A stretch of DNA of 64,000 nt from Nitritalea halalkaliphila LW7 (GCF_000265075.1 NZ_AJYA01000009.1:1-64000), one strand, 5' to 3'. Shown: positions 50,784-61,592, numbered from the stretch's first letter. Program-made: numbers and translations. Notes: generated from the letters alone by a model not told the origin.

Positions 50784-51619
50784 TTAGCAGTCAGCGGTGT
50801 TTTTATGCGTATGCATGTTACGCAGTAAAATATCCAGTAGCTCTGGAATCGCCTCCACATTTAAACTGTGTCCGACGCGCGGCAGGCAGGTAAATTGCCC
50901 TTCGGGCAAAGCCTCCGCAATCCGCTACCCATTTCTGGGGTGCAGAGTAGGTCTTCTTCCCCATGAATGACCTGCGTGGGCACCGGGCAGTCCTGTAGGT
51001 GGGCATAAAAGCTTTCCGAACTTTTAGCGGTAGCCTCCATAAGTAGAAGCAGGCGCTGTGGACTCGGGCTCATCGCTGATTTATCCGATCGAAGAAGGGC
51101 TATTTTCTCGCTCTCCCGCGTCAAAAACGTTTTCCCAAGCACCCAGGGCAGCATGACATCGAAGAGAAGGGGATAGCCGCCCTGAAGGAGTGCCTGCTTC
51201 CAAGCTGCTCCGATGAAATTAAAGAAAGGGTTTTTTTCTCCAAAGGTGGCCAAAAGAAAGGCCTGCGCGATCACCTCTGGATACTGCTGCATCAGGCGCT
51301 GTCCCACAGCCCCTCCATAGGATATTCCAACTAAAACCACACGTTGTATACCGAGATGCTGGAGTAGGGCATAGACGTCAGTGGCATGGGCTTCAAAGCT
51401 TCTGAATTTCTCATCTTCATCGCTTTTTCCTTGGAAAAGTAAGTCCACAAGCAGACAGGTAGCGTGTTTTTCTAAGCCAGCAGCCAGGAGGGGGTGCCAG
51501 GCTAGCGTAGACTGAGAGAGCCCATTTAAGAATAGGATAGGAGGAGCGCTACTATCAGGAATGCCCCTGATTTCGTAGTGCATCCGCTTCCCGTTCGGTA
51601 GACGAAAGTAGTGTTGCAT
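50784..51619 (-). CDS. Alpha/beta-fold hydrolase (frameshift near the end)
   Basis: Cytosolic, about 279 residues when repaired. Oxyanion region ILFLNGLSQS, nucleophile elbow GISYGGAVG (Ser), acid region IHGEEDLLC and catalytic His in RVGHSLNVEAIPELL, which appears only after restoring one G (minus strand) near 50918. The uninterrupted frame would lose this His. Substrate unknown; resembles carboxylic-ester or lactone hydrolases of the MhpC/BioH type. Convergent with the Anbu cluster. Confidence 0.85.
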
Positions 51620-51754
51620 GGTGAAATGGATTTGGTTTCATGGCTTAAATAAAACGAAAAATGTTTAGATTAGCGCTATGAATTCTTCTGTCTCGGTAGG
51701 GGGTTTAGGTGTTTTTGGCTCACTTTCTCCTTATTAACCCCTTAAAATCCGTTT

Positions 51755-53282
51755 ATGGAAGCGTTTTGGACGTATAAAACAGCGGTAACTGCATTGGTGC
51801 TGCTGTACATGCTGGTCATTCTTTACCTGGTCTTTCGTGGTGCAAAAAAAACGAAGTCAGTGGAAGATTATGCCTTAGGTAGTTTTCTTTTTTCCCCCAC
51901 AGCAGTGGGGCTTAGCTTAGCCGCTAGTATGACGAGTGCGGCAACCTTTATCATTAACCCAGGCTTCGTGGCCTACTACGGTCTGGCGGGTTTTCTGTCC
52001 ATGGCTGTATTTTTGCCCTTCGCGGCGATGCTTTCCTTAGTGCTGCTGACCAAGGGGTTTCGCCGAGCAGGAACTACCGTAAAAGCACTCACCATGGCGC
52101 AGTGGATGGGGGACATGTACCAAAATACGGCTTATCGGCGATTTTTCGCCTGCTTTCCTTGCTTTTACTTACCTTTATCGTACTCATTACCGTCGGGCTG
52201 ACGAAGGTACTTGCCGGAGCCATGGACCTGCCAGAGGTGACCATGAGTCTGCTGCTTATCAGCTTCATTTTCGGCTACATGATGTTTGGTGGAGCGAATG
52301 CCATGGTGTACACCAATATGGTTCAAGCGCTGCTTATGCTCGTAGTGGCCATCCTCCTACTGGGCTCTGGTTACAGCCACTTTAGCGCGGGTGTTCATGG
52401 GTTTTTAGATAAAATATCACGTATTTCCCCAGAACTGGGGCAGCCGACTAATCCGGATAGCCCACTTTTTCGGGATTATTTTGAAATTATTTTTTGCCAA
52501 CTAGTCGTCGGGGTAGCCATCGTCTGCCAGCCTCATATCATTACCAAGTCACTCCTGCTCAAGTCAGAAAAAGATGTCAATCGCTTTCTGTGGGTTGCAG
52601 TAGGTACTGAGCTCTTGTTTTTCTCGGTGGTTTTAGTGGGACTTTATGCCCGCATCAGCTTTCCCGACCTGCAGTTTAACGGAGCACTTATTCCGGTAGA
52701 TAATGTGATCGCCACCTATGTGGTGTATCATTTCCCTGTCATCATTGGCTTGCTCCTCATCATGGGGCTGGTTTCTGCTGGCTTGAGTACCTTAGAAGGT
52801 CTGGTGCAGTCCCTATCGATTACCATCACTTCGGATCTATTGCGCCCTGCTTTGGGAAGCTTTATTGACTTTACACGCTATGGAATTTGGATTAATCGAG
52901 GGGTTATCCTGCTGCTCGCAGTGGTGGCCATGCTGCTGACGGTGGATCAACTGGAAAACCCTAAGTTGAGCGTAGGGATTTTCGCCCAAAATGGCGTTTA
53001 TGCTTATTTCTCGGCTGCTTTTTTTCCGGTGCTATTCGGGACTTTTCGGAAGGATACACCTGTAGTCGCTGCGGCTCTAGCCTCGTTTACGGCCCTCTTT
53101 GTGCATTTTGGGTTGTACTATGGGGAATGGATCAGCTACATGCAAGTGCCTGTAAAGAACCCTGGAATTCCAGCTGCTTTGGCTATTTTAAGTAGCTTCA
53201 CCGTCGGCACCCTCGCGTATTTTCTTTGCGCGAGCGCAAAAATAACCCTTCACCAACACCTAAAAACCTCCAAAACTCATGA
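51755..53282 (+). CDS. Sodium:solute symporter family transporter (two frameshifts)
   Basis: Repaired length is about 510 residues with ~13 helices. Family features: GAKKTKSVEDYALGSFLFSPTAVGLSLAASMTSAATFIINPGF and a proline-type YMMFGGANAMVYTNMVQALLML; GLVSAGLSTLEGLVQSLSITITSDLL is the SSS signature helix. A missing T in the run at 52142 restores YRRFFRLLSLLLLTF. A missing A in the run at 53238 restores SAKNNPSPTPKNLQNS and a stop overlapping the next ATG (ATGA at 53279). Without this the frame runs on through the hydrolase gene. Solute unknown. Confidence 0.88.
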
Positions 53283-54208
53283 AAAAACTACTCATTGTCG
53301 CTTTGCTCTGGATGTTTCAGGGGATAAGCTCCAGCCAGGGGCAGGCTATCTTTCAAGCGATTTCCTACCCAGCTCTGGTCCATTATGCCGCGCTAGAAAG
53401 TGCGGATACACTGGCCTACATGGATGTAGGAGAAGGGGAGGTACTGGTTTTCCTCCATGGACTGGGGTCCTACGCGCCTGCCTGGACGAAAAACATGCAC
53501 GCACTGGCGGAATCCCATCGCTGCATCGTGGTGGACCTGCTCGGCTATGGGAAAAGTAGCAAGCCGCAAGCGCCATTTATGCTGACCGATCAGGCGGATG
53601 CGGTCGCGGAACTGCTGCGGCACCTGGCCATTCCACGCTATACGCTGGTGGGGCATAGTATGGGTGGGCAGATTGCCATGCACCTCGCGCACAGGCATCC
53701 GGAGCAGGTACAGCGGCTTGTACTGCTCGCCCCAGCAGGTATCGAACGATTTACAGCGGAGCAGGTAGGGGTCTTCGAGCTCATGCAACCTGCTGCGGTG
53801 ATGGCAGCGGATGCGGATATCATTTTACAAAACCTTCAAAGCAATTTTCATCAATTTCCCGAAGAAGCACGGTTTATGGCGAGGGATCGCGAAAAGATAA
53901 AAGCGGACCCTCAATTTCCTTTGTATGCGCAGGCAGTCGTTTATGGGGTCAAAGGCATGGTGCGGGAGCCGGTTTGGGAGTGGATACCTAAGCTTCAGCA
54001 GGAGGTTCTGATCATCTACGGCGAAGAGGATGCCTTAATTCCTAATCGATTTTTTAACCCAGGGCTTACCATCACCGAGCTGCTCGCAGAGGCGAAAGAA
54101 AGGTTTCCACGAGCTCAAACGGTAGCGCTTCCCGCTGCGGGACATTTTATCATGTGGGAAAAGGCGGAGGAAGTGAATCAACGCATCCGCAGCTTCTGCC
54201 TAGAGTAA
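53279..54208 (+). CDS. Exported alpha/beta hydrolase
   Basis: 309 residues with a signal peptide (MKKLLIVALLWMFQGISSSQGQ). VFLHGLGSYAPAWTKN (oxyanion), GHSMGGQIA (nucleophile Ser), IIYGEEDALIPN (acid) and AAGHFIMWEKAEE (His) give a complete triad. Translationally coupled to the symporter (ATGA), so it may release a solute in the periplasm that the symporter imports. Intact. Confidence 0.88.
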   Translation: MKKLLIVALLWMFQGISSSQGQAIFQAISYPALVHYAALESADTLAYMDVGEGEVLVFLHGLGSYAPAWTKNMHALAESHRCIVVDLLGYGKSSKPQAPFMLTDQADAVAELLRHLAIPRYTLVGHSMGGQIAMHLAHRHPEQVQRLVLLAPAGIERFTAEQVGVFELMQPAAVMAADADIILQNLQSNFHQFPEEARFMARDREKIKADPQFPLYAQAVVYGVKGMVREPVWEWIPKLQQEVLIIYGEEDALIPNRFFNPGLTITELLAEAKERFPRAQTVALPAAGHFIMWEKAEEVNQRIRSFCLE

Positions 54209-54249
54209 AATGAAGCTACGCCATAAAGGGGTAGGAGCAGTTACAATCG

Positions 54250-54281
54250 AATTCCCAGAGTTTCTCCGGGAATTTTTTTTC
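54250..54281 (+). terminator. Terminator after the exported hydrolase
   Basis: aattccc / gggaatt (7-bp stem, 11-nt loop) followed by a T8 run, about 40 bp after the stop. Confidence 0.75.
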
Positions 54282-54466
54282 AGTTTTTTATTTGGTGGCT
54301 AAAATATTAAGATTTTTAGGGGTAGTCTGGGAATTGGGGCGTTAGAGTGAGGTAAGAGGCAGGAAATGAGGTGTTTGTGAGGAGTTTTTCAGTGCAATTT
54401 TCTATGTTCAAAATTGTATTATTTTTTATTGTCGTTCTGTTAATGAGGTTTAAACCTATATAAAAT
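54282..54466. other. AT-rich intergenic DNA before the TonB receptor
   Basis: No gene or clear structure seen between the terminator and the promoter at 54467. A weak minus-strand frame (54316-54522) has no protein-like features and was not called. Confidence 0.5.
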
Positions 54467-54497
54467 TTTGATAATAGGGAAACTTGTATTAGCTTTT
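54467..54497 (+). promoter_or_regulatory. Bacteroidota-type promoter for the TonB receptor
   Basis: TTTG (54467-54470), 19-nt spacer, TAGCTTTT (54490-54497): one mismatch to TTTG-N19-TAnnTTTG. It ends 33 nt before the ATG at 54530. Confidence 0.6.
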
Positions 54498-54529
54498 CAA
54501 AGCCAAAAATACTTAAACCCAAAATACCT

Positions 54530-56982
54530 ATGGATAGACGATTTACTATTCTCCTGCTGCTTTGCCTGTTCGCATCGCACTGGGCAGCAGCTCAAAATTA
54601 CACCGTCCGAGGCACCTTTCGAGATGCCGATACCCGTGAACCTTTAATCGGTGTGAACGTGCGCATCGCTGGAACCGGTATCGGAGCGGCCACTGATTTA
54701 GATGGAAATTTCACCCTTTCTGCCGTACCTGAGGGCAGCTACACATTAGAAGCGAGCAGTTTGGGTTTCGAAAATTTTCAGCGCAGCATCCGAGTCTCGG
54801 CAGACCTTCAGTTAGGAACGCTCAACTTAAAAAGTACTGCTTTGACCCTCGGAGGAGAGGTGGTCGTATCGGCCACACGTCGCCCTGAGCGACTTACAGA
54901 CGCCCCCGCTTCGATCGGTGTGATTACATCACGTGATTTGGACAACCTCCCCTCCTTTAACGTCGGCGAACTTTTGAATAAAGTGCAAGGCGTGGAAGTC
55001 GTTCGCTCAGGAGTTATCGGAATCGGGATTAATGCCCGCGGCTTTAACTCAGCCTTTAATGTGCGCATGCTGCAGTTAAACGATGGACGAAACGGCATGC
55101 TTCCAGGCGGAACAGGCCTCCCAGCTGGTTTTTACAATACGATTATCAAAGAAGATATCGAGCGTATCGAGGTTATCTTAGGTCCTGCCTCTGCTCTTTA
55201 TGGGCCGAATGCGCATGCCGGAGTGGTCAATACGCTGACAAAAGACCCCCGGTCTTCGGAGGGTACGACCGTGGTTTTCGGTGGAGGAAATCAGTCCGTA
55301 CTGTCTGGCCGTTTTCGTCATGCGAATGTCGTCAACGAAAAGTTAGCCTTTAAAGTAAATGCGGAATACACGCAAGGAAGGGATTTTGAGTTTATCGATA
55401 CGGTATATATCGGCGCCATAGGGGTGCCTGAGTTGGCTCCTGACTTTAATTTTCGCTCCATCCGCGCGAATGCAGCAGTGTATTACAGTATTAAGCCAGA
55501 TGCAGACCTAATCGTGGATTACGGAATCGGTCAGGGTTCGAACATCGGGGTGACGAATCTCGGTAGAAACCAAATCGACGGCTGGACTTTTAGCTACCTA
55601 CAGGCGCGCTATGTGTCTCCTCGGGTTTTCGCGCAGCTTTATAATTCGTGGAATAATGCTGGAAACACCTTCCAAATCAATGGACGTACCGTCAACTATC
55701 AAACCCTTTTGGCCGCAGGCCTAAGCCCAGAGGAAGCGAAAAGGCGCTCTCTACTGCCAGTAGAAGAGGGTGGTCTGGGATTCCCTGGGTTTAAAGACGA
55801 ATCGAGCAGACTAAACGGGGAGTTTCAGTATAATAATTCCGTAGGATCCCGCTTTAACTATGTCTTGGGAGCCTCTTTTCAGCGCGATGTGGCCAACAGC
55901 CTGGGCACCTACCTCTTTGACATCGATGGCGATATCATCATCAATCAATTCGGTGTCGTGACGCAGATGGATTATGCACTTACAGATAAATTAAAATTCG
56001 TAGGCGCCGCCCGAGTGGATTACCACGACTACTATGACCTACAGTTCAGCCCTCGATTAGCCCTTACCCATCAGGTGGGCGAAAATGGAGCCGTGCGTTT
56101 AACGTATGGTCGTGCATACGCCGCGCCTTCCATTCAGTTTTTAGAGTTCTTGTTTCCCATCGCAGGGGTAAATGGGGCCATCATCGGCTCGGGGCAGGGA
56201 CTTACTGTGGAAAACCTGGTGACAGGAGATCGCCGCATGATCGACCCGCTACAGCCGGAGGTGAATCAGACCTTTGAGTTCGGCTATAAAGGCCTGGCGG
56301 CCAAAAAACTCTTCGTAGACGCCACCGCTTGGTATGGCATTACCCGTGATTTTATTAGCCCAGCGGTAAACCTCTTCGTAGGCGGAGAGCGCATCGTGGA
56401 GCGTGGGGGCCAGCCCATCCCGGAAAACTTGAGCGGGATTAACCTGACCTACCTGAACTTTGGAGAGGTAAATAACTGGGGAATCGATCTGGGGTTTACC
56501 TATAACTTTAATGCCAATTACAGCTTTGGGGCGAAGTACTCCTATTTCGGTTCCGACATCACTCAGGCAGATAAGTTCGAGGATGATCCAAATTTGGCAC
56601 TTTTAAGCCACAGGCTCGGGAGGCATTTCGCGTGCTTAATGCACCTGCCAACCGTGCTAATTTTAACTTTACTGCCGCGAACTTACTGGACAACAAGTTA
56701 AACGCATCCGTGAATGTGCGCTGGGTACCGGAATTTGATTTCAGGTCAGGTAATCAGATCGCGACTGCGGCTGGCGCAGGTACTCGCGTCGCGCCCTTCC
56801 TTTTTGACTATGGGCCTCTGGGAGGATTTACCACAGTAGATCTTTCTGTAGGGTACCGCATCAGCCAGGCACTCTCTTTGGGTGGCGGGATTAGCAACTT
56901 ATTTAACGTAGAGCAGCGAGAGTTCGTCGGTTCACCGCTTATCGGGAGATTGTTCTCTTTAGAGCTACGTGCAGATTTCTAA
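54530..56982 (+). CDS. TonB-dependent outer-membrane receptor (one frameshift)
   Basis: Repaired length is about 817 residues. Signal peptide (RRFTILLLLCLFASHWAAAQ), carboxypeptidase-like regulatory domain (YTVRGTFRDADTREPLIGVNVRI...GNFTL), plug (EVVVSATRRPERLTDAPASIGVI, IIKEDIERIEVILGPASALYGPNAHAGVVNTLTK), then the barrel ending LRADF. A missing G near 56618 moves the last strands to another frame (restored HRLGEAFRVLNAPANRANF). No SusD partner follows, so it is not a SusCD pair; siderophore, vitamin or peptide uptake is possible. Confidence 0.93.
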
Positions 56983-56985
56983 GAA

Positions 56986-57005
56986 AATAAACTGTCCTAT
57001 TTGAT
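56986..57005 (+). repeat. Copy 2 of the intergenic repeat
   Basis: aataaACTGTCCTATTTGAT begins 4 bp after the TonB receptor stop and continues ttcc, also found at copy 3. Confidence 0.7.
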
Positions 57006-57011
57006 TCCGAA

Positions 57012-57048
57012 ACTTCTAGCCACTGGCCAGAAGGTTTTTTTTTGGTTT
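57012..57048 (+). terminator. Probable terminator after the TonB receptor
   Basis: tctagcc / ggccaga (one mismatch, loop act) followed by aagg and a T9 run. Confidence 0.55.
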
Positions 57049-57099
57049 TTCTTTTTTTTCGCCAGCTTTTGGCTCTAATTTAGGCCTAGTCGAAAAGAG

Positions 57100-57503
57100 A
57101 TGAAAGAGTTAAAACAGCAAATGTACGTGCAGCTCCTATACGATGCTGAGCAGCAGGCGATGCGCCTTCGGTGGATAGGAGAGGTGCCCCTGCAGGGCTA
57201 TAAGGAAACCTTATTAGCCTGTTTAGACTACATGCGCATGCACGACATCCCACTGATCTTAGTGGATCAGCGAGAGCTCAAGCCGCTCTCGGAGGCACAT
57301 ACTAAGTGCTGTACCGTACCTGGTTTCCACAAGCGATGGAGCATTTTCAGCAGGCACTGCGCATCGCTATTCTTCCTTCAGCCACGACATTTCGAGCGAT
57401 AAGCTCTAAGAGTATCGCGAAACGGCTAATCGATAAATATGGCTTAAAGATTAGTTACCATCAAACAGAAAAGCAAGCCTTTCTCTTTTTACATCAAGAA
57501 TAG
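57100..57503 (+). CDS. Small STAS/SpoIIAA-like protein (one frameshift)
   Basis: About 134 residues when repaired. Two overlapping frames (57100-57402 and 57306-57503) join after restoring one G near 57308 (HTKWLYRTWFPQAMEH). The alpha/beta pattern YVQLLYDAEQQAMRLRWIGEV, LACLDYMRMHDIPLILVDQREL resembles the STAS/SpoIIAA-like fold found in many Bacteroidota proteins of unknown function. No catalytic residues seen. Convergent with the dehydrogenase gene. Confidence 0.6.
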
Positions 57504-57535
57504 CCTGCTTTTTACCCTATTTTCCTAATCGAATA

Positions 57536-58303
57536 CTACTGCGCGGTCCAGCCCCCTTCGATGGGAAGGCTTGCCCCCGTCATCGTTTTGCCAGCATCGG
57601 AAGCCAGAAATAAGGCTAAGGCTGCGATGTCAGCGACTGGGATAAAGGATTTAATGGGCTGCTTCACCAGCATAATTTTTTCCACCACCTCTGCCTCACT
57701 GATCTTATGGCTAAGGGCCTGGTCACGGATTTGCCCCTCCACTAAAGGTGTTTTTACATACCCAGGGCAGATAGCATTTACTGTGATACCATGGGGCGCC
57801 CCCTCTAAGGCGAGCGCCTTGGTGAGTCCCGTGATGCCGTGTTTCGCTGTTACATAAGCCGATTTAAATGCGCTGGCGCGCAAACCATGGGCAGAGCTGA
57901 TGTTAATAATTCTTCCGAAGGCCGCTTGCTTCATGTGGGGCCAAACAGCTTGGCTAGCATAAAAAGCGGCGGATAAGTTGATACTCAAGATGGCCTCCCA
58001 TTTCGCTGCGGGAAATGCTTCTACCGGAGCTACATGCTGGATGCCCGCGTTGTTTATCAGCACCTCTATGCTGCCGAATGCCTGGTGGGCTTCGTCGATT
58101 AAGGTGGAGATAGCTTCTGGATGCATCAAGTTAGCATCAGAAAAATGCACAGGAACAGCATATTCCTGCGCTAAACTTTGCGCCAGCGCTGGCCCTTCTG
58201 GGTCTAATCCATGGAGCATAAGACCGTAGCCCGCCTGGGCAAACTGACGTGCCAGCCCTAGGCCGATGCCGCTGGTACTTCCTGTAATGATTGCGTGTTT
58301 CAT
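57536..58303 (-). CDS. bdhA: 3-hydroxybutyrate dehydrogenase-like SDR
   Basis: 255 residues from ATG 58303 (MKHAIITGSTSGIG); the open frame to 58351 adds an implausible extension. TGSTSGIG (cofactor), NNAGIQHVAPVEAFP, ISSAHGLRASAFKSAYVTAKHG (Ser-Tyr-Lys) and CPGYVKTPLVEGQI, with the C-terminal SFIPVADIAALALFLASDAGKTMTGASLPIEGGWTAQ typical of D-3-hydroxybutyrate dehydrogenase. It interconverts 3-hydroxybutyrate and acetoacetate with NAD. Neighbouring glyoxylate-shunt genes fit a role in acetyl-unit metabolism. Confidence 0.85.
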   Translation of the reverse strand: MKHAIITGSTSGIGLGLARQFAQAGYGLMLHGLDPEGPALAQSLAQEYAVPVHFSDANLMHPEAISTLIDEAHQAFGSIEVLINNAGIQHVAPVEAFPAAKWEAILSINLSAAFYASQAVWPHMKQAAFGRIINISSAHGLRASAFKSAYVTAKHGITGLTKALALEGAPHGITVNAICPGYVKTPLVEGQIRDQALSHKISEAEVVEKIMLVKQPIKSFIPVADIAALALFLASDAGKTMTGASLPIEGGWTAQ

Positions 58304-58323
58304 GTTGATGTATTGGGTTGAAC

Positions 58324-58338
58324 ACTGTCCTATTTGAT
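58324..58338 (+). repeat. Copy 3 of the intergenic repeat
   Basis: ACTGTCCTATTTGAT followed by tcc (18 bp shared with copy 2). Lies 20 bp before the bdhA start (minus strand) and 64 bp after the aceK stop. Confidence 0.7.
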
Positions 58339-58402
58339 TCCTCCCAAACATCCAGCTACACGGCTAGAATTCTGTGGCCTTAAGTTACATAAATTCTTGC
58401 AT

Positions 58403-60129
58403 TTATACCTCCTCTTCTGGACGAAAACGATAGCTACGCGGATAAGGAAAGACATGCAAGAGCTCCCCACGGCGGATGCGCTGCTGGATGTCGATCCAGT
58501 ATTCGGGGTCGAAAAGCCGGGCATGATAGGTAATAAAATGCTGGCGCACATCGGCTCGCCCGATCATAAAGCGCTTAAAATCCTCAGGAAAGACATCGTT
58601 CGGTGCGATCTCGTACCAGGGCTCTGAGGCATAAATCTGTTCGTAGGTCTGCGGCTTCGGCTTCCAGCGGAAATTCATATCCGTTAAAAATTCGATTTCA
58701 TCGTAGTCATAAAATACGACGCGCCGCTGTCGGGTAACCCCAAAATTCTTCGTCATCATATCGCCAGGGAAGATATTGGCCTTGGCCAGCTGAATAATCG
58801 CCAGTCCGTACTCTTCCACGGCATGCTTGGCCTCTGCATGCGAGCAGGTTTCCAGATAAATGTTCAGCGGCGTCATCCTACGCTCGGTGTAGAGATGCTG
58901 AATGATCAGCTCTTTGTCCGTGAAGGACAAAAGGGAATTCGTGCTCCGCCGTAACTCCTCTAAAAGCTCAGGAGAGATCCGATCTAGAGGAAAGTGGAAA
59001 GATTCGAACTCATGGGTGTCCGCCATCCTGCCCACCCGATCATGGCGCGAAACCAAGACATACTTGTCCTTCACCTCCTGCCGTGTCATGCTCTTTGGGG
59101 GGTCGAAGTAGTCCTTTATCAACTTAAACACAATATTATAGGAAGGTAGCGTAAAAACGGTCATGACCATGCCTTTGATGCCCGGGCTAAGATAAACTGA
59201 TCCTTACTTTGCTCCAGATGCCCGATAAAATCCCGATAAAACTCGGTTTTCCCATGCTTGTTAAAGCCAATGGCATTATACAGCTCATGAATTTTTTTAT
59301 GGTTGATGACAGCTAAAAGAAAGCTGATCATCTGGGAGGGAATGGCTGTTTCCACCATGAAATAGCTGCGCGTGTAGCTAAATAGTCCACTCATCAGGTT
59401 TTTCTCGAAAATGAGGGTGTCCACATAAATGCCGCGCGGCCCATGCATAAAGGGAATGACGAAGGGCATCCATTTTTCTCCCACGAAGGTTCTGCCGATG
59501 AGGTAGGCGGCCTTATTTCGATAGAAAACGGACTTGAGCACCTGGGTGATGGTCCGCTCATCGGGCTTGTAGCGGGTGAGCACGATGCTGCGGACGGCTT
59601 GTACGAGGTACTGTACATCTGCCTCTTTATCCAAATAGGGGGCCTCGAAGTCGAAGTCCTCCACGATTTTCCGCATGATCTTCTGTAAGCCCCAGCGAGG
59701 GGGATAGGTGTGGTATAAGGTTTCCTGCGGGTGGATGTCACAGGTGTCATAGCCCTCATGGACAAACATAATTTCCTCATCCACAGCGGTGTCAGGTACG
59801 GTTTTACGTACCACAGAATTAAAAAAGGATTCAGCCAGCTCCTTATCCTTTCGGGTGGTGATTTCCCAGGCAAAATTCGCCTTAACCTCCCGCCACAGCT
59901 GCCGCTGCCCGATTTCCTCCCTCAGCACACCTTTAATCAGGATGCGCGTGGCATTTACCTCATATTTATAGAGCCGAAGTCGGCGCTTGTGAACCTGCTG
60001 CATGCCTGTCCAGTCCCTGTTTTTAAAGTACTTCGGGGCGTAGCTTGTCAACTCATTAAAGGTGCTGATGTAGGAAATATACCCTTCCAGCATCAGGCCC
60101 ACCACACGGCTTACCTGTTGTGCACTCAT
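58403..60129 (-). CDS. aceK: Isocitrate dehydrogenase kinase/phosphatase (one frameshift)
   Basis: Repaired length is 575 residues, close to the 578 of E. coli AceK. Both halves match: N-terminal regulatory helices (FNELTSYAPKYFKNRDWTGMQQVHKRRLRLY) and kinase domain (LVSRHDRVGRMADTHEFESFHFPLDR, NIFPGDMMTKNFGVTRQRRVVFYDYDEIEFLTDMNFR). The missing G (minus strand) near 59181 restores ILARGIKGMVMTVFTLPSYN. Switches isocitrate dehydrogenase off by phosphorylation and on by dephosphorylation, sending isocitrate to the glyoxylate shunt. Overlaps the upstream regulator by ATGA. AceK is mainly known from Proteobacteria. Confidence 0.95.
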
Positions 60130-61592
60130 AGCATCTGTTTTTTCAGTCGCTCCATGGCCTGTCTTTTGGCTTCTTTGCGCTGGGCTTCGAGTAAAAATTT
60201 AGGCGCTGCTACCCGCACTTCACAGTTTTCCACTGGGCAGCGCTGGCAGGTCGTTCCCACGTAGCGGAGCGGAATATTTTGGTCGTTATGAAATTTGACT
60301 TTGCGCTTGAAAAGTGCATTGGCCTTCAGGCCAAAGGAAATGCTTACGTGCTCCTTCGCATTCATGCCCGCCCGATAGGCGATCGCAAAGACAAAGTAGG
60401 AGTCCCCATCCGGATAAAAGGAGAACTGTCCCTTGCCCACGACCCGTTCTCCGGAGCGCTCGAAATCATCAAAAATGGTGGCAGACACCCAGCGGCGGCA
60501 GTAGTCTTCCTGACCCTTCGAGGCATGGGGATGATGGATGCCCGTGAGGTGCAGCTCCTTATTTAAGGAAAAGTTCTTCGTTTCCGTATTTTTACTAATA
60601 CGTAGAAAAAAGAGCTCCTTGAGTCCGAAATGCTTGGGCAGCACATTCGTCAGACGATAAATAAGTGTTTCTGGGGTGACGGTGTACTTTTCGATCAGCT
60701 GCAGCAAGCGGCTCGCTTCCAGTGTGGGCTGGTAGAGAAAGTGCTCCAAGTCTTTTACGAAGCCTTTTTCTGGGATCAAGAGTGCGCAGGAGAAGTAGCT
60801 CGCTTTAAAGTGGTTCAGGACTTCTTCGAAGGAGTGCACGCTCACCCAAGAGTAGCTCAGTGGGCGGTTTTCCAAAGATAAAAAGCAGTGCCCCAGCTCG
60901 CGGCCGAGGGTGAAGAGCTTTTGATTTTCCGTCAGGTTCCTGTTGAAAAGCAGGCGTGGAGCCTTGCCCGGCAGTACGATGGAGCGCAGCCCTTTTAGTT
61001 CGGGATCTTCGTCGAAGTCGTAAGCGTCGATCTGGTACTGATAGGCTGTTTCGAGAATTTCCTCCAGGCGCTGCACGCTGGGCTTCTCGAGGCCAAATTG
61101 TTTTTTTAGTTTTTCCGCGGCTTGTTCGAGGTCCGGGAAGTAATTATCATGCATCTCCTGATAAGCGCGTAGGGCAGAGAGGAAAAACTCCTCCTTGCTG
61201 ATGTCATAGGCGCGGCTGATGTCCATGAGGGTGATGATGAAGGCATTCAGCTTGGAAGGGGCATCGGAGAGCAGTTCGATAAAGGTGGCCACGTCGATAC
61301 CGAAGATGTCGAGCGGTAGCTCACTTAAGATGTCTGACTGCAGCAGATCCGATATGGTCTTCATCTTGTCATCGAGCTGCAGGGAGACCAAATAGTCGTA
61401 GCTAACCTGCAGGGCCTCGGCTAGTTTAAAAATTTTATCTGCCTTCGGATATTTTTTCGACTTCTCGATTTCATTTAAATAGGAGATGGAGATGCCTGAT
61501 TTTTCGGATAACTCCTGGAGGGATAAGTGCTTATCTTTTCTTAACTGCTTGATCTTCAAGCCAAAAATTATGCGTATGTGTTCTTCTTTCAC
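60126..61592 (-). CDS. ScfR-type XRE regulator (RamB-like) of short-chain fatty acyl / glyoxylate metabolism
   Basis: 488 residues, intact. N-terminal XRE helix-turn-helix (about 8-65: LRKDKHLSLQELSEKSGISISYLNEIEKSKKYPKADKIFKLAEAL), a central ImmA/IrrE-like domain with a degenerate metalloprotease motif (GRELGHCF, where HExxH would be), and the C-terminal ScfR domain with CxxC...C (Cys449, Cys452, Cys457: TTCQRCPVENCEVRVAAP). This architecture is shared by RamB and PrpR-like regulators that control glyoxylate-shunt or methylcitrate genes in Actinobacteria. Divergent from aceBA and coupled to aceK, so its targets are very likely these genes. Confidence 0.9.
   Translation of the reverse strand: MKEEHIRIIFGLKIKQLRKDKHLSLQELSEKSGISISYLNEIEKSKKYPKADKIFKLAEALQVSYDYLVSLQLDDKMKTISDLLQSDILSELPLDIFGIDVATFIELLSDAPSKLNAFIITLMDISRAYDISKEEFFLSALRAYQEMHDNYFPDLEQAAEKLKKQFGLEKPSVQRLEEILETAYQYQIDAYDFDEDPELKGLRSIVLPGKAPRLLFNRNLTENQKLFTLGRELGHCFLSLENRPLSYSWVSVHSFEEVLNHFKASYFSCALLIPEKGFVKDLEHFLYQPTLEASRLLQLIEKYTVTPETLIYRLTNVLPKHFGLKELFFLRISKNTETKNFSLNKELHLTGIHHPHASKGQEDYCRRWVSATIFDDFERSGERVVGKGQFSFYPDGDSYFVFAIAYRAGMNAKEHVSISFGLKANALFKRKVKFHNDQNIPLRYVGTTCQRCPVENCEVRVAAPKFLLEAQRKEAKRQAMERLKKQML

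Noticed and set aside
52102-53559. A symporter extended to 53559
   Set aside because: The last 90 residues are an out-of-frame reading of the exported hydrolase; a lost A at 53238 explains it.
54316-54522. 68-residue minus-strand frame upstream of the TonB receptor
   Set aside because: AT-driven composition, overlaps the promoter at 54467, no ribosome-binding or family signal.
54530-56982. SusC of a polysaccharide utilisation locus
   Set aside because: No SusD-like gene or glycoside hydrolase follows; the gene stands alone.
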